A stretch of 64,000 bases of DNA from Zerene cesonia (GCF_012273895.1 NC_052118.1:2170001-2234000); one strand, 5' to 3'. Shown: positions 22,750 to 34,648, numbered from the stretch's first letter. Program-made: numbers and translations. Notes: generated from the letters alone by a model not told the origin.

Positions 22750-23246
22750 GCTCACGATCCGTTGTGAGAATCACAGAAAGAGCACATAGCGAAATTCGTG
22801 ACGTTATTGACATGCTATTTGACGTCGACGCGGTGGCAATAAAGACGAGTTCTGAACATTAATTGGTTCACCAACAAACACAACACGATAAACAGGCTAT
22901 TCGTATTTGAAACAATTTAAAATTCATACAAAAGTTCGATTCTGCCACACTTCAAACGTAACATTAAACAGCTTAACTTTTGAAGATATTATTGTTGTGT
23001 GTATTAATAATTAAAGTGATTAATTAGTCTTTGAAATATTATTTATAATGTAACTATCTAACTTTGAGTTTTTTATATGACAAAATAACTCTTACGTAAC
23101 AAGATTTTTCAAGAGTCAAACGCCAATTTTCCAATGATTGCTATTTGATGTAGTATTTTCTAACATCGTAAAAGTAGTACACGAAAAATATTTAAAAACG
23201 TCAACCACTTTACAAGTCAACAAGTTTGCGGTTGTTTTATTCTTAA

Positions 23247-23424
23247 CTAGCTGGAACGTGCGGCTCCACTCGCGTGGTACCCGGCTAAAATGTAGCCTTT
23301 GTGTCAGTCCAGACTATATGTATAATCTATCTCCGTACTAAATTTCTTACAGATCCAAAAAAAAGTTTTGTGTGAAAGAGTAACTAACATTCTTATAAAC
23401 ATCGCAATATTAATATGAGCAGGA
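23247..23424 (-). mobile_element. Helitron-like family H copy, complete
   Basis: On the minus strand: A|TCCTGCTCATATTAATATTG, a GAAAGAGTAA-type linker written GTTACTCTTTCACAC, a TAGTCTGGACTGACAC block, then the GC-rich 3' end GTGGAGCCGCACGTTCCAGC TAG|T. It aligns with 30866-31023. Confidence 0.7.
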
Positions 23425-25543
23425 TGAGAAATTTTACAGTTAAAGGTAAACAGCCACTGTCGATATTTTTTAATGTTATGGAAAATCACGAATTTTCTGT
23501 GAAGCAGTTTCCGCGTCAACATTTTCTGAAGCGATTTTTCAGCTTAGTTGCGTGAATGTAAACAAAGGGATTTCGTGAAAAACGACCTTTCATCTGTTTA
23601 AAACTGAAGGATTTATTATTTTCGTTCTACACGCCTCCGATACAATCGCCTGTAAACAAAATAAACTATGGGCAATGATGTAATAAAGAGAACAAAATGC
23701 TCGCTTTTTATTTTATTTATAAAGCGTTTTTTTAACTTGTTTGTGAGAGAATTTTTATATAAGTAGATCTATAGTTGCTATCATCAACTGTGGTGTTGTG
23801 TGGTGTGGTGTGTATAATTTTAGTGAAAATTCAATTAAATATCACTTTAATAGTGACAATTCAATTAAACTTCCCTTTACTAGACAACAATTGTTTTGAA
23901 ATGCATCTAACAAAAAAAATCATTAATAACGATTATAAATATTTATTTTTTAACAAAAGTACTATCCCAAATTCCAATAGGCCTACACAGAAGCGTCCAA
24001 TAAAGCAACGTCATAATCGGTTTATCCAGTCGAATGTTCTGAGGTAATGAACCCCAAATATACCGACGAATTGATCTTCCTTTTTTGAGGTTAATTGGGT
24101 AATACATATATAAAACAGAATTATTGTTAACCTTATATTCATGAATTCCATAAGTGTTTAATTTGCCTTTGTCTATTTGTTACGATTCCTATCCTTATAA
24201 TAGTCCAATCCATGGCCAATTTCCCAACAAACTTCACACACCAATCGAACGCTTTGTACCCGCTCACGTGACAAAATTGATAAATTGTTTCCATATAAAA
24301 AACCGATATTACGGTCAGTTCGCGTGTTTGAGAGTCACGCAAAACTATGGTCAACCAAATCACGATAACAAATGTATTATATTGTAGCATTTAAACCGAA
24401 TGGGGGAAGGACGAAAATCGATTGCTTTTTTTTCTTGTTTTTCATTTGCGTTCGTGGATGTACAAGAATGGGTGTGTTCTGAAGGTCAGAAATAACGACC
24501 CAGCCAGTAGTTTTTCAAAATAAGACAGTTTTACGGGATATTTTACTTTTAAGAAAAAAATATTAAATCTTCTCCGCAAGTACGATACGAGTGACATGAA
24601 GCACACTATATACAATGCATATTGATACACACGTCAGAGTGTATTAAATTATTTGACTTAATTTATTTATTAATTCACTTAATATTAATTTATTATATCA
24701 TATTTAATAATCTTATCAAATATTTGAAGCAGATGACAATCCAGTCAGAATGTCGAAAGGTGGACACTGAAAATCAGTACTGAAGTGCTGTCTGACGAAA
24801 GAAAAAAGAAAAAAAATACTGATTGCAATATTTTTGGGGCACCCAATCACATTTTATGGTTTAATACTATTCATGATTTATTTTGTTATGTTGTTATCTG
24901 TGTATATGTGTGTTGAAGTAAATGATTCTTCCTTTCTTTTTAATACTTCATTTTTTCTTAGTTTATTTTATAATTGGTTTATTTTACTTAACTACAGTAG
25001 TTGTAATAATCAATGTGTGAAAATAATCGATACAAAACTAGCGATACCCTTGAGGGCGTATATTTTCATATTATATGTACAATGACGTATTCTTGCAATA
25101 ACGCAACACATTACTTAAAAAAATAAACCTATTTTTCTACAAAAATATGAATTTTTTTCGCACAATTCGTACTGCCGTAAAACATATTCATGTTCCGCGT
25201 TAAAATAAAATACAGCCATCAGTGTATCATTTGCATAAACATAAAACACTTGATTTCTGTGTACGGTGAGATAACCCAATTTGTATCCAATTTGAACCAA
25301 TTTCACGCCAAAACAAACCGATAAAGGGTTCTTGATGGTTTCCTAATTGCCCATATAATATTCAAAGCGGAAAATAATTATAATAAGCAGAAGCTGAATT
25401 GATAAAATATTAATGGAATATCTTTCAAGGCCACACGTATAAGGATTTTTGTAGGCTTTATTACAAGCGGTGTTTTAGTTTGGATATTGGATATGTTTAA
25501 GGTCATAAATGTGTGTATGCGAGGGGCGCTGACATTTTTAATG
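23425..25543. other. Unique AT-rich stretch
   Basis: A GTGGT-rich run lies at 23788-23811. At 24139-24390 open frames occur on both strands over the same bases, so neither is trusted. No repeat family recognised. Confidence 0.4.
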
Positions 25544-25572
25544 AGGGTCTTCGTCACGACTTGGGCCAGCTT
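25544..25572 (+). mobile_element. Family B head fragment
   Basis: GGGTCTTCGTCACGACTTGGGCCAGCTTT resembles the family B 5' block (CTTCGTCACGATTTGGGCCAGCTCG type seen on the minus strand of 32080-32040). Only about 30 bases. Confidence 0.35.
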
Positions 25573-27002
25573 TCATCTTTATTTTCTTTATTTAGGGAGC
25601 TTAGTCTCAATTATATATTCACCTGCTTAAGTTATAACATTCAAGCATTGTCCTACATTGAGAATACCGATAGACAGGTAATACAAAACCCAACTTTATT
25701 CGCATAATCAGATTTTAGGCCTCATTCTGCTTGATTACGGACACATTTCTCATGGAAAGGGTTCATCAATAACAATTATACAGGAATCCTAAATCAAGCA
25801 CAGTGTATCAGTAACCCTCAAGTTTGCGTACTCGTACCCTTTTCTAGAACCTATCTATATTTTATTTCAAGCCTTAGTTTGTCAGCATAGATGATATTCT
25901 GCTAAAACGTCGTAGCAGTATATCGTTACTTTGGATAACTTTGAACCAAAATATGGAAAATATGGCAAAGAGATAGACTTTTGGCAAACTTTAATAAAAA
26001 TTTTTGGATTTACGAAAATCATAATTTTTCTTTATTTTTGAGATACCATTATTTAGCATTATAATATATTAGTAAATCAAGCAAGATATTATATGCTATT
26101 TTAGCTTTTATATAATTTCATTGAAGTCTAAAAACATCAAGTTACTTGACAATAAAAAAATTATCACAGCGATCCACGGTTTTGTGTAATGTTTATATAT
26201 CATTGAAAGTAAATTTTGCCATCATTTCACATAACTAATCCTATTCAATTTTTCATTGTCCTAAATCCCAAGGTTGTCTGGACGAAATCATTTCAAAGCA
26301 AATAGGTCGTCATTTAGGATGTTGATCTACCTTGAATATTTTGTGCTAGTTTTTTCATGTGTATGTTTGTACATTGTGCAATAAGGAGTTTAAATGAATA
26401 CTGATATAATTTAACTTAACACTTACTCGTCTTTGATACCATTTGGTCTTGCTCTTTTAAATGTCGATTGTTAGCTTCAGTATTATTAGATTTCTCATTG
26501 ATTTTTGTTTTTACTGATACTAATTTTCAGATACATATTTAATACATGTTTACCTACTTTGCAATATTTTTATTTTCACATTATTTATTTTATTCTCTGC
26601 AAGCATTACCAGGTTCACCTAGTTTAATTTTTTTTCTCAATATCAAGGCCATAATCTTATAGTACGTTGAGGTCAACACAGCCCCTGCCCTAATTACCGC
26701 TCTCTTAAATCACTGTTGACTGACTCCCGCATAACAACTGAATAACTTGTAGCATGAATATATTATACTTAGCTTTTTAATAAACACTAGAATACTGTAT
26801 TCTATTATGTGTATATAATGAATATAATCTCTAGTCCTGCATATAACGGAATGGGTTTTATTTAATTTATTTATTTAATAACAACACAATACTACACCAA
26901 ATTAAAAATTTAGCAAATATATAAAATAGAGATTTAGCACATAAGGCGACCATATTGCTTATCAGCGATCTCTTCCGGCTGCTCAAACTTAATAACACTT
27001 TT
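25573..27002. other. Unique AT-rich stretch
   Basis: Nothing recognised. Confidence 0.45.
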
Positions 27003-27126
27003 TAAAGGTATTATAATATGCCTCAAACATCTTGAATTTTTATGTAATATTTATAGTGTGGTTATTAAAGGTATTATATAATAATGCCTTTAAACTCTTG
27101 AATTTTTATGTAATATTTATACTGTG
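27003..27126. repeat. Tandem duplication, period about 62 bp
   Basis: Units 27003-27060 and 27065-27126 share TAAAGGTATTATA, ATGCCT and CTTGAATTTTTATGTAATAT. A third partial start (AAGGTAATAA) follows. Confidence 0.8.
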
Positions 27127-28393
27127 AAAGGTAATAACGTCTAGCGAAAGAAATTAATTTGTTACGTTAAATTTTAAATCCAAATATTCATAACACATAT
27201 CACGAAGATGTTCAACCCACCTTTTATTACAGCAATAAAATTCTTATGCATTCTTAGGTCTAAATAACCCAAATTGAACACAAACAAAAACTACTCGTAA
27301 ATAAATTTATTTCATAAATATTATCACGCGCTTAGTCATTTACCTTACCTATAACAGACAATATTAAATAATCTATTATAGTTAATAAAAGTGGTGGGTT
27401 ATATTCAATCTCGTTTCGCAATATCAGAAATCCAAGTTTTAGTTTAACCTTCCGTTCAGATGCTATTATATATGGTAAAAAGTCTCCGTCGATGACGTGC
27501 CGGCATTGCGAGATATTCTTCGACAAATTTTATGAATAACGGTTTTTCTCAGATAATATCCTGGTTCCGTGACTGAGGTTAACTCCGAGGTACTTTATAT
27601 TATTATATATGCTATTATTGAAGTGTAAAATGTTAATAACAGTAGATAATATTGTTTTGGGTAACAATCTAAATGATCTGGCTAATTAAGAAGAAATATT
27701 AGTTTTATTCAAAAATATTTGAAAATGTATAGTTTTATTTTAATACCATCTATAATATTAATTGCTCTGTATTTCATCTTGCAGCTAGACTGATTGTTTT
27801 TAATTATATTTTACGTCAATTTTTTTCCACCATAAACATAAACTTGCATATGTAATTTTATTGTTGTTTTTTTTCTCCTTTTTGTCTATGACGCAATTGC
27901 AATATACATAAAAGTCCTGGAATTTATCTACAAAGAAATCAAATCAATACCTAGCATCTACATTAAATATGTTATCAAATATTAAATACCAATATCTATA
28001 CCGCTGCATCAAAATCCCGCAATGCGTTATACAAATGGCAAAAATAACAGTAATGAAACATCTTTTTGATAAAAAACCACAAACACGAACTTTTAAAGAG
28101 ACTAATGAGGAGAAAATGTATCGGGACTGAATCTAGACTATATTAAAATCTTCTTTTGCGATTTCAACATCGACCCCTGTAGCAATATTTATATTTTGAG
28201 CAGGAAATCTTTGTTTGTTATTGTAAGACCATTTTTATAATGTTACATCATCATTTTAAACAAACAACGTCACTGGTATTTGCTTATATTCAATACATTT
28301 ACATTAAAACAATACAATTGTGGGTAGGAGTCAAAAAAATAACACGTGTTTTGTTGCTTTGCAAATTTATATAATTTAAAAAAGTAGATTTTG
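27127..28393. other. Unique AT-rich stretch up to gap
   Basis: No feature supported. Confidence 0.45.
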
Positions 28394-29393
28394 NNNNNNN
28401 NNNNNNNNNNNNNNNNNNNNNNNNNNNNNNNNNNNNNNNNNNNNNNNNNNNNNNNNNNNNNNNNNNNNNNNNNNNNNNNNNNNNNNNNNNNNNNNNNNNN
28501 NNNNNNNNNNNNNNNNNNNNNNNNNNNNNNNNNNNNNNNNNNNNNNNNNNNNNNNNNNNNNNNNNNNNNNNNNNNNNNNNNNNNNNNNNNNNNNNNNNNN
28601 NNNNNNNNNNNNNNNNNNNNNNNNNNNNNNNNNNNNNNNNNNNNNNNNNNNNNNNNNNNNNNNNNNNNNNNNNNNNNNNNNNNNNNNNNNNNNNNNNNNN
28701 NNNNNNNNNNNNNNNNNNNNNNNNNNNNNNNNNNNNNNNNNNNNNNNNNNNNNNNNNNNNNNNNNNNNNNNNNNNNNNNNNNNNNNNNNNNNNNNNNNNN
28801 NNNNNNNNNNNNNNNNNNNNNNNNNNNNNNNNNNNNNNNNNNNNNNNNNNNNNNNNNNNNNNNNNNNNNNNNNNNNNNNNNNNNNNNNNNNNNNNNNNNN
28901 NNNNNNNNNNNNNNNNNNNNNNNNNNNNNNNNNNNNNNNNNNNNNNNNNNNNNNNNNNNNNNNNNNNNNNNNNNNNNNNNNNNNNNNNNNNNNNNNNNNN
29001 NNNNNNNNNNNNNNNNNNNNNNNNNNNNNNNNNNNNNNNNNNNNNNNNNNNNNNNNNNNNNNNNNNNNNNNNNNNNNNNNNNNNNNNNNNNNNNNNNNNN
29101 NNNNNNNNNNNNNNNNNNNNNNNNNNNNNNNNNNNNNNNNNNNNNNNNNNNNNNNNNNNNNNNNNNNNNNNNNNNNNNNNNNNNNNNNNNNNNNNNNNNN
29201 NNNNNNNNNNNNNNNNNNNNNNNNNNNNNNNNNNNNNNNNNNNNNNNNNNNNNNNNNNNNNNNNNNNNNNNNNNNNNNNNNNNNNNNNNNNNNNNNNNNN
29301 NNNNNNNNNNNNNNNNNNNNNNNNNNNNNNNNNNNNNNNNNNNNNNNNNNNNNNNNNNNNNNNNNNNNNNNNNNNNNNNNNNNNNNNNNNNNN
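28394..29393. other. Assembly gap, 1000 N
   Basis: Exactly 1000 N. The right edge runs directly into a LINE-like 3' tail, so the missing sequence may include the element body. Confidence 0.99.
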
Positions 29394-29477
29394 TTTTGTT
29401 AAATTTTATTTCTTTTTTTTATATTTTGTAAGTGTGTGCAATAAAGAATAAATAAATAAATAAATAAATAAATAAAA
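29394..29477 (+). mobile_element. Probable LINE 3' tail with (AATA)n
   Basis: TTTATATTTTGTAAGTGTGTGCAATAAAG contains a polyadenylation signal (AATAAA). It is followed by seven AATA units. This tail form is typical of lepidopteran non-LTR elements. The body is in the gap, so the clade cannot be judged. An old 3' UTR is the alternative. Confidence 0.4.
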
Positions 29478-29510
29478 CTATGTAAAAGATAATCGTCATA
29501 GACTGTTACA

Positions 29511-29698
29511 TCACTACATACTATTAAACAAAGTCACTTTCTCTGTCCCTTTGTATACCTAAATCTTTAAAGCCGTGTAACGGATTTTGATGGGGCTTTT
29601 TTTAATAGATAGAATGATTCATGAGAAGGTTTATATGTATAATAACATCTATCAAACTACTCTGAATTAACGTGTGCAAAGCCACGTGTGAAAGCTAG
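29511..29698 (+). mobile_element. Helitron-like family D copy, intact
   Basis: A (29510) | TCACTACATACTATTAAAC ... CACGTGTGAAAGCTAG | T (29699). It contains CTTTCTCTGTCCCTTTG and TTTTAATAGATAGAATGATT. It is the uninterrupted counterpart of 17455-17810: the site where E inserted there is 29642|29643 here (A|T). At 188 bp it has no coding capacity. Confidence 0.85.
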
Positions 29699-30308
29699 TA
29701 AAATATAATTTTATCTACCACATTTACAAAACCTTTTAATGAAAATTTTAAACATTTTAATGATAATACCATAAAAGAACATTAATATCAACAATAAAAA
29801 AATCACGCCTTTTGAAAATCCACAGAATTATTGAGTAATAAATCCAAAAAAATAGTCAAATTAAGAAATTTCTTCGGTTTTCAGAACATCGTTAAAAACT
29901 GCTAAATAATATAGAAGAATTCTTCTCTCCCAATTGATTACAATCACGAATTAAAGCAACACCAATCATGTTGCATAAATAAATAAATGAAAAATCGTTT
30001 ATCGTACACCATATACAATACATTTTAAAACGTAACAACACATTTAATTATTTATCAATGCAAAGATTATCGCTGGCATATCTCTTCCAGGCACCCAAAT
30101 AAGATGAATAAATAATTATTGAGTCACGGTGCATATTAAATTGAAGTACCAGAATAAGAGTTTATAACAATAAACTATAACTAAATAAATGCTAACTAGT
30201 ATGTACAATAATGTATATTATTGTATAAACGCAGATAACATATATATTAAACTTAACCTTAAACTCAAACACGTCTTATTTCTTCAGGTTAAGTATTTAA
30301 TAGATTAA

Positions 30309-30516
30309 TCCTACTATCCTACTAATATTATAAACGCGAAAGTTTGTAAGGATGTGTGTGTGTTTGTTGCTCTGTCACGCAAAAACTACAGAACCGATTG
30401 CAATGAAATTTGGTATGTAGACAGCTGGACAACTAGAATAACATATATGCAACTTTTTATCCCGATATTCCTACGGGATACGGACTTACGCGGTCGAAAC
30501 CGCGGGGCGCAGCACG
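30309..30516 (+). mobile_element. Helitron-like family A copy, near complete
   Basis: A (30308) | TCCTACTATCCTACTAATATT, then GCGAAAGTTTGTAAGGATG, a GT run, CACGCAAAAACTACAGAACC, CCGATATTCCTACGGGATAC and the 3' end CCGCGGGGCGCAGCACG, where CTAG has mutated. The start TCCTACTA is duplicated. About 208 bp. Confidence 0.85.
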
Positions 30517-30865
30517 TATTATCATAATAGTCAATCTCACCACCATTCTAGCTGATGTTTGTCGTATTAAAGCATAAGTTTCAGTGTAATGTGTCACATG
30601 CAAGTGCGCGATGTGAGGTTAGAATTTATATTAGGTCAAAAGCAACTGAGATGATAGGATTTTCATCTAATTACGTTTCTGTACCGGCAGTGTTGGGCAA
30701 AACATTGCACTGAGGGTATAAACTATTTCGTTGAATTGTTTTACGCTTTATAATTGAAAATTGCAATCATATGTTTATTTTTAATCACATGAAATTTATA
30801 ACCATTAAATTGCATATTTAATTTAATTAACCATTATTGAGAATTTTTTGAAATTTATTAAAGTA

Positions 30866-31023
30866 CTAGCTGACCGCCATCTAGTAAAGTAGTGTGTGCT
30901 AATTCAGACTCTAATCTACCTCTGTACCAAATTTCATATAGTTTAAGCTGTTAATAAGCTGTTTTCGCGTGAAAGAGTAACAAATATCCATACATTCATC
31001 CATACAACACAATATTAGTAGAA
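30866..31023 (-). mobile_element. Helitron-like family H copy
   Basis: CTAG (30866-30869) preceded by A, then CTGACCGCCATCTAG, TACCTCTGTACCAAATTTCA, GCGTGAAAGAGTAACAAATA and a terminal AATATTAGTAGAA. It aligns with 23247-23424. The GC-rich 3' end has decayed. Confidence 0.7.
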
Positions 31024-31485
31024 TTATCATAATACTACACAAAAAATATGATTTTGTTACCTGAGTACGACCACTTCTTGTATGCAAGTATACTCTATAT
31101 AAACTTTATATAATAAACTTTAAATTTATCATTAATATGATAGATCAACGGATAAATTAAGATCGGTCTAATACCAAAAGATTATCATTAGATAATAATT
31201 TAATGCAGATCACATGTAGACAAAAATATATAAAAAGTAAATGAGTATTTATTACTGTTTACAACTAAATATATCAGTATGAATATATTCAAATTCATGT
31301 TAAACTTTATTATCTGAATATCTATAGCTTTTTATGGGTTTTTAGTAAACAGTTTGTCCTTCGTCTAAGGCTTCCAAAGATTACCATCTGCCATCGGTCA
31401 CTGTTCGCATCTACTCTGAATCATCCACTTTTGGGTCATCTTCCTAACGATTCAGTTGTCATGATTGCTTCTTCATCCTACTAAT

Positions 31486-31617
31486 CCTACTAATATTATA
31501 AATGAGAAAGTTTGTAAGGATGTGTTTTGTTGCTCTTTCACGCAAAAACTACTGAACCGATTGCAATGAAGTTTGGTACGTAGATAGCTGGACAACTGAA
31601 ATAACATATAGGCAAAT
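31486..31617 (+). mobile_element. Helitron-like family A copy, 3' truncated
   Basis: A (31485) | TCCTACTAATCCTACTAATA, GAGAAAGTTTGTAAGGATG, CACGCAAAAACTACTGAACC, GGTACGTAGATAGCTGGAC, stopping after ATAACATATAGGCAA. The hairpin and CTAG end are missing. The duplicated start is also seen at 30309 and 61327. Confidence 0.8.
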
Positions 31618-31744
31618 TATAATTTGTACATTTCTCATTTGTTTCCTAGCATATGTCAAATATCATTTTAAATCTTGGGTGTCTTTGCGTCTTGGAATTT
31701 AGTTATTCATTTTACTTCTTCTAGTTTTATTTTATGCTTTCTCT

Positions 31745-32080
31745 TTTTTTATGTCATAGTCAGCAATGGAGCTGGTGGGTCGCCTGATGGTAAGCGCTAC
31801 CGCCCATGAACATTTAGAGAGGCGTAAGGTCAATTGCAGACCTTTCGCCTCTACAAATGGATTGCCGACTTTAATTGGTAAGGAATTAGGAAAGGATTGA
31901 TGAGAGGAATAAAGGAAAGGACTGGGAAGGGTGAGGAAATGGATATGGGCCTCCGGCTCCCCCACTCACCGTACGAAACACAATAGCAAGCTATTATTTC
32001 ACGCCGGTTTTCTGTGGGGGTGTGGTAATTCACCGGTGCGAGCTGGCCCAAATCGTGACGAAGCGTGCTTGACTCCCACA
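31745..32080 (-). mobile_element. Retroposon family B, fullest copy
   Basis: On the minus strand it runs from TGTGGGAGTCAAGCACGC (head), through GGGCCAGCTCGCACCGG, the CACCCCCACAGAAAACCGGC block, GTGAGTGGGGGAGCCGGAGG, a long pyrimidine-rich body and CATGGGCGGTAGCGCTTACC, to the tail GACATAAAAAAAG. About 335 bp with an A-tail. An 11-base head motif (GGGAGTCAAGC) loosely resembles a Pol III B box in reverse, so the promoter type is unclear. I treat it as a SINE or a LINE 3' derivative. Short open frames on both strands are shadows. Confidence 0.8.
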
Positions 32081-32542
32081 ATGATTCTCTTAAGACTCAT
32101 TACACTTCTTTCTATAGCCTTATTCATATATTTATCTTTCAGCGCTCATGTATGTCATCCATAAGTTTACCATCGCAAAATGTAAGTATTGAATACTTTC
32201 CTCTTCCCTTTGTTTCGTGTCTTCATTATTCATTATTTCGCTGATAGACCAATATCGTCTCCATGTATTCGTTATTTTCCTTTCTATTTCATTATGCATA
32301 GTATTTTTTTGAGTTATTAGTTTTCCTACGTATACTCTCATACATATTCTGCTATAAGTCTGTGAATCGTTTGTAATATACATATTTATATTTTTGCTGT
32401 GTTCATCACAGTTGGATATCAAGATTTACGTGACTTTTAACTGCAGATAGGCAACCAAAAGCATAAAGTATTATAATTATAAGCGGTACCCTTAGATGAG
32501 TTTCTATTAGATGAGTACCTATATAACTATTTGAAGTAAGTG
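32081..32542. other. Unique AT-rich stretch
   Basis: Nothing recognised. Confidence 0.4.
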
Positions 32543-32660
32543 CCAGCCAAGTCTAAAAGGTGGTATGTAGATACTACGTATATGTATTTTTTATATTAAA
32601 TAATGTCAAAAAAGTGATGATTACATATAAACTTTTCTACTAATTACTCGGCTTGGCTGG
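32543..32660. repeat. Short inverted-ended segment (possible MITE)
   Basis: CCAGCCAAG at 32543-32551 and CTTGGCTGG at 32652-32660 are exact reverse complements. Only 9 bp and no target duplication, so this is weak. Confidence 0.25.
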
Positions 32661-33583
32661 TATATGTGGCTTGGCCGTTTCCCGATCTGGGGACGCGAGC
32701 ATAAGTTAAAAACTTTATCAATTCATTACAATAGTTCTTGTTGCAACAAGACGACCAAGTCACATATTTTAACTAGTGTAGAGTTTTGTAAAATTAGGAC
32801 TCGTTCAGTTAAGCCGTAGCTTTACTCTACATGATGTAGAGTTAGGCGCTTTACTTTGCGCGAGAACTTTTTGTTTTACGTGAAATATTTTTGATGGGGG
32901 TTTTTCCTACACATATTTGTAGTAAAAAAACTAAATCGCAAGATGATCATTAGTAAATCGCCTTGCAGTAGTCGAGACGATGAATGCTACAAGCGACTGT
33001 CTTAACCTTATGTGTGTTTGATACTCAGAAATTTGTAAATACAATCAAATACTAGAATGCTAGTCTATAATAATCTATAGTAAGGTCTACAATTTAGATA
33101 AAAACCTCAGTATTTTTGACGGACATGAATGAAGGTAACGTCGTGGGTTTTCAACCGATTGGCGTGATTCTTTTGTGTTTGATAGAAAATTTTTGCTATT
33201 TTTTAATTTGATCAAGCAAGATCAAGCTATAAAGTATAGATATATTTCAAGTATACAATAGTGTCCTAATTATAAATAACTGCTACCTTATAATGAAAAT
33301 TTTAATATACATATAAATTAATACTTAAAATCCCAAATATTTCATTCAACCGTTTGAATTGATAAATTTATTAAGTTATTTTTAATAGCATGAATTTATC
33401 TGATAATTATGCAATTTATGAGAAGTCTTTTTTTAATTAAGTCATCTTAATTTTCTTAAATACTTTAGATACTAATTTTCCTATTTCATAATGAAATTAT
33501 ATAAATACACTCGTTTTATACTACGATATCGATATCGTAAAAGAAAATTAACATATTATAAATGTATTTTATTATAAATGTAT
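32661..33583. other. Unique AT-rich stretch
   Basis: Nothing recognised. Confidence 0.4.
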
Positions 33584-33905
33584 ATTAAGCAGTGGTGGCT
33601 CAGTGGTGAGAACCTCGGACTTTAAAATCGATAGGTCGGGGTTCGAGACCGGGCGGAGCGCGCAGGAAATAAATTGATTTTTCAATTTATCTGCGCATGT
33701 AGATAACATCACCACTGCTTAAAACGGTGAAGGAAAACATCGTGAGGAAACCGGCATGTCCGAGAATCAAAAGTTCGACGACATGTGACATCTGCCAACC
33801 CGCACTTGGCCAGCGTGGTGGATTATGGCCTGAACCCTCATAGGAGGCCTGTGTCCCAGCAGTGGGAACATGTATGGGCTGATGATGATGATGATGATGA
33901 TGATA
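33584..33905 (+). mobile_element. tRNA-headed SINE, full length, young copy
   Basis: Pol III A box TGGCTCAGTGG (33596-33606) and B box GGTTCGAGACC (33640-33650, one mismatch to consensus) mark a tRNA-like head. A unique body of about 200 bases and a (GAT)n tail (33881-33905) follow. ATAAATGTAT at 33574-33583 and 33903-33912 fits a 10-bp target duplication. By eye only about a dozen differences separate it from 59674-59987. Copying would need LINE machinery in trans. Open frames here are shadows. Confidence 0.9.
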
Positions 33906-34427
33906 AATGTATTTCATTTATCCAGTCAGACCTATCATTTGATTTAACAGTTAATTTCTATCTCCTGAAAGCTTATATCTCGAGTTTGTATTGAAACTTT
34001 AAGCTGAAAAAGCTTAAAGCTATTCATTGAAACGCTCATGATTTCATAGGCTATATTAAAATGAATCAAACTCTCTCTAAAAGCTAATATTTACCATCTC
34101 TGTTTTTAATATTAATTTTGAAAAACTATCAAGCATTAATGTCGGTTAAGTATTTTTACTAAGTAAAAAAAAATATATAATTTTCAGCCGTTAATTATAA
34201 CAAGCTGTCATGATCATGATTATAATAGGCATGAACATAATAATATTTCTAAAAGAAAAGTCAACAGCTTTTATGAATCCTGCAAACATATTTTACTTAC
34301 GCAAAAAGTTTACAGAGTCTTCACTCACCGTCACATAAAAATCCACTCACAAACACAATCACGTCAAGTTAACTGAGTTAGAACTTTACCATAAAAGTTG
34401 ACACTCACTCAAAATCCTCGAGTACTC
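33906..34427. other. Unique stretch left of the CpG-rich segment
   Basis: AT-rich to 34290. From 34295 onward the minus strand has GTAAGT and several GTGAGT-like words that could act as donors if a transcript enters here. Confidence 0.35.
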
Positions 34428-34433
34428 ACTTAC

Positions 34434-34456
34434 AGAAATGTCCTAAAGTCCACCAT
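34434..34456 (-). CDS. Possible first coding exon (start codon to donor)
   Basis: On the minus strand ATG at 34456-34454 has A at -3 and G at +4. The frame reads M-V-D-F-R-T-F then two bases of a leucine codon before CT|GTAAGTGAG (donor GTAAGT at 34433-34428, close to consensus). About 125 bases upstream is the GCGCATGCGC palindrome within CpG-rich DNA. No downstream exon was identified and the peptide is too short to recognise. Chance is a real possibility. Confidence 0.25.
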
Positions 34457-34600
34457 TCTCGCGCACACCGCGTAAACACGAAAACGCGATGTAGTAATAA
34501 CCGGTGCGAGCAGGTTCAGACCGGTCGGCGAACGGCCAATTACTAAGGACCGCATACAAGCCCGCGTTAAAATCGGAACAGCGCATGCGCAAACAAGATT
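34455..34600. promoter_or_regulatory. CpG-rich candidate divergent promoter
   Basis: The segment is dense in CG dinucleotides compared with everything around it. It contains GCGCATGCGC (34581-34590), the core of the NRF-1/erect-wing motif common in housekeeping promoters, a CCAAT (34536-34540), and two ACCGGT palindromes (34500-34505, 34520-34525). Possible start-codon exons with donors point outward on both sides: 34456 on minus and 34649 on plus. No TATA box is seen. An unrecognised GC-rich repeat is the main alternative. Confidence 0.35.
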
Positions 34601-34648
34601 GACACTTCAAGTTTTTTGCACGAATTTACAAGTTACTATTTTGTTGTG

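Noticed and set aside
24139..24390. Open frames on both strands over the same 250 bases
   Set aside because: Mutual shadows with AT-driven codon use, no splice signals or recognisable protein.
27003..27126. CRISPR-like array
   Set aside because: Two diverged tandem units with no spacers, in an animal nuclear genome. None of the tandem repeats in the window has repeat-spacer structure.
28391..29431. Long open frame over the second gap
   Set aside because: Same artefact of 1000 N.
33785..33994. Open frame M-T-S-A-N-P-H-L (also at 59885)
   Set aside because: It lies inside the SINE body and recurs only because the SINE is repeated.
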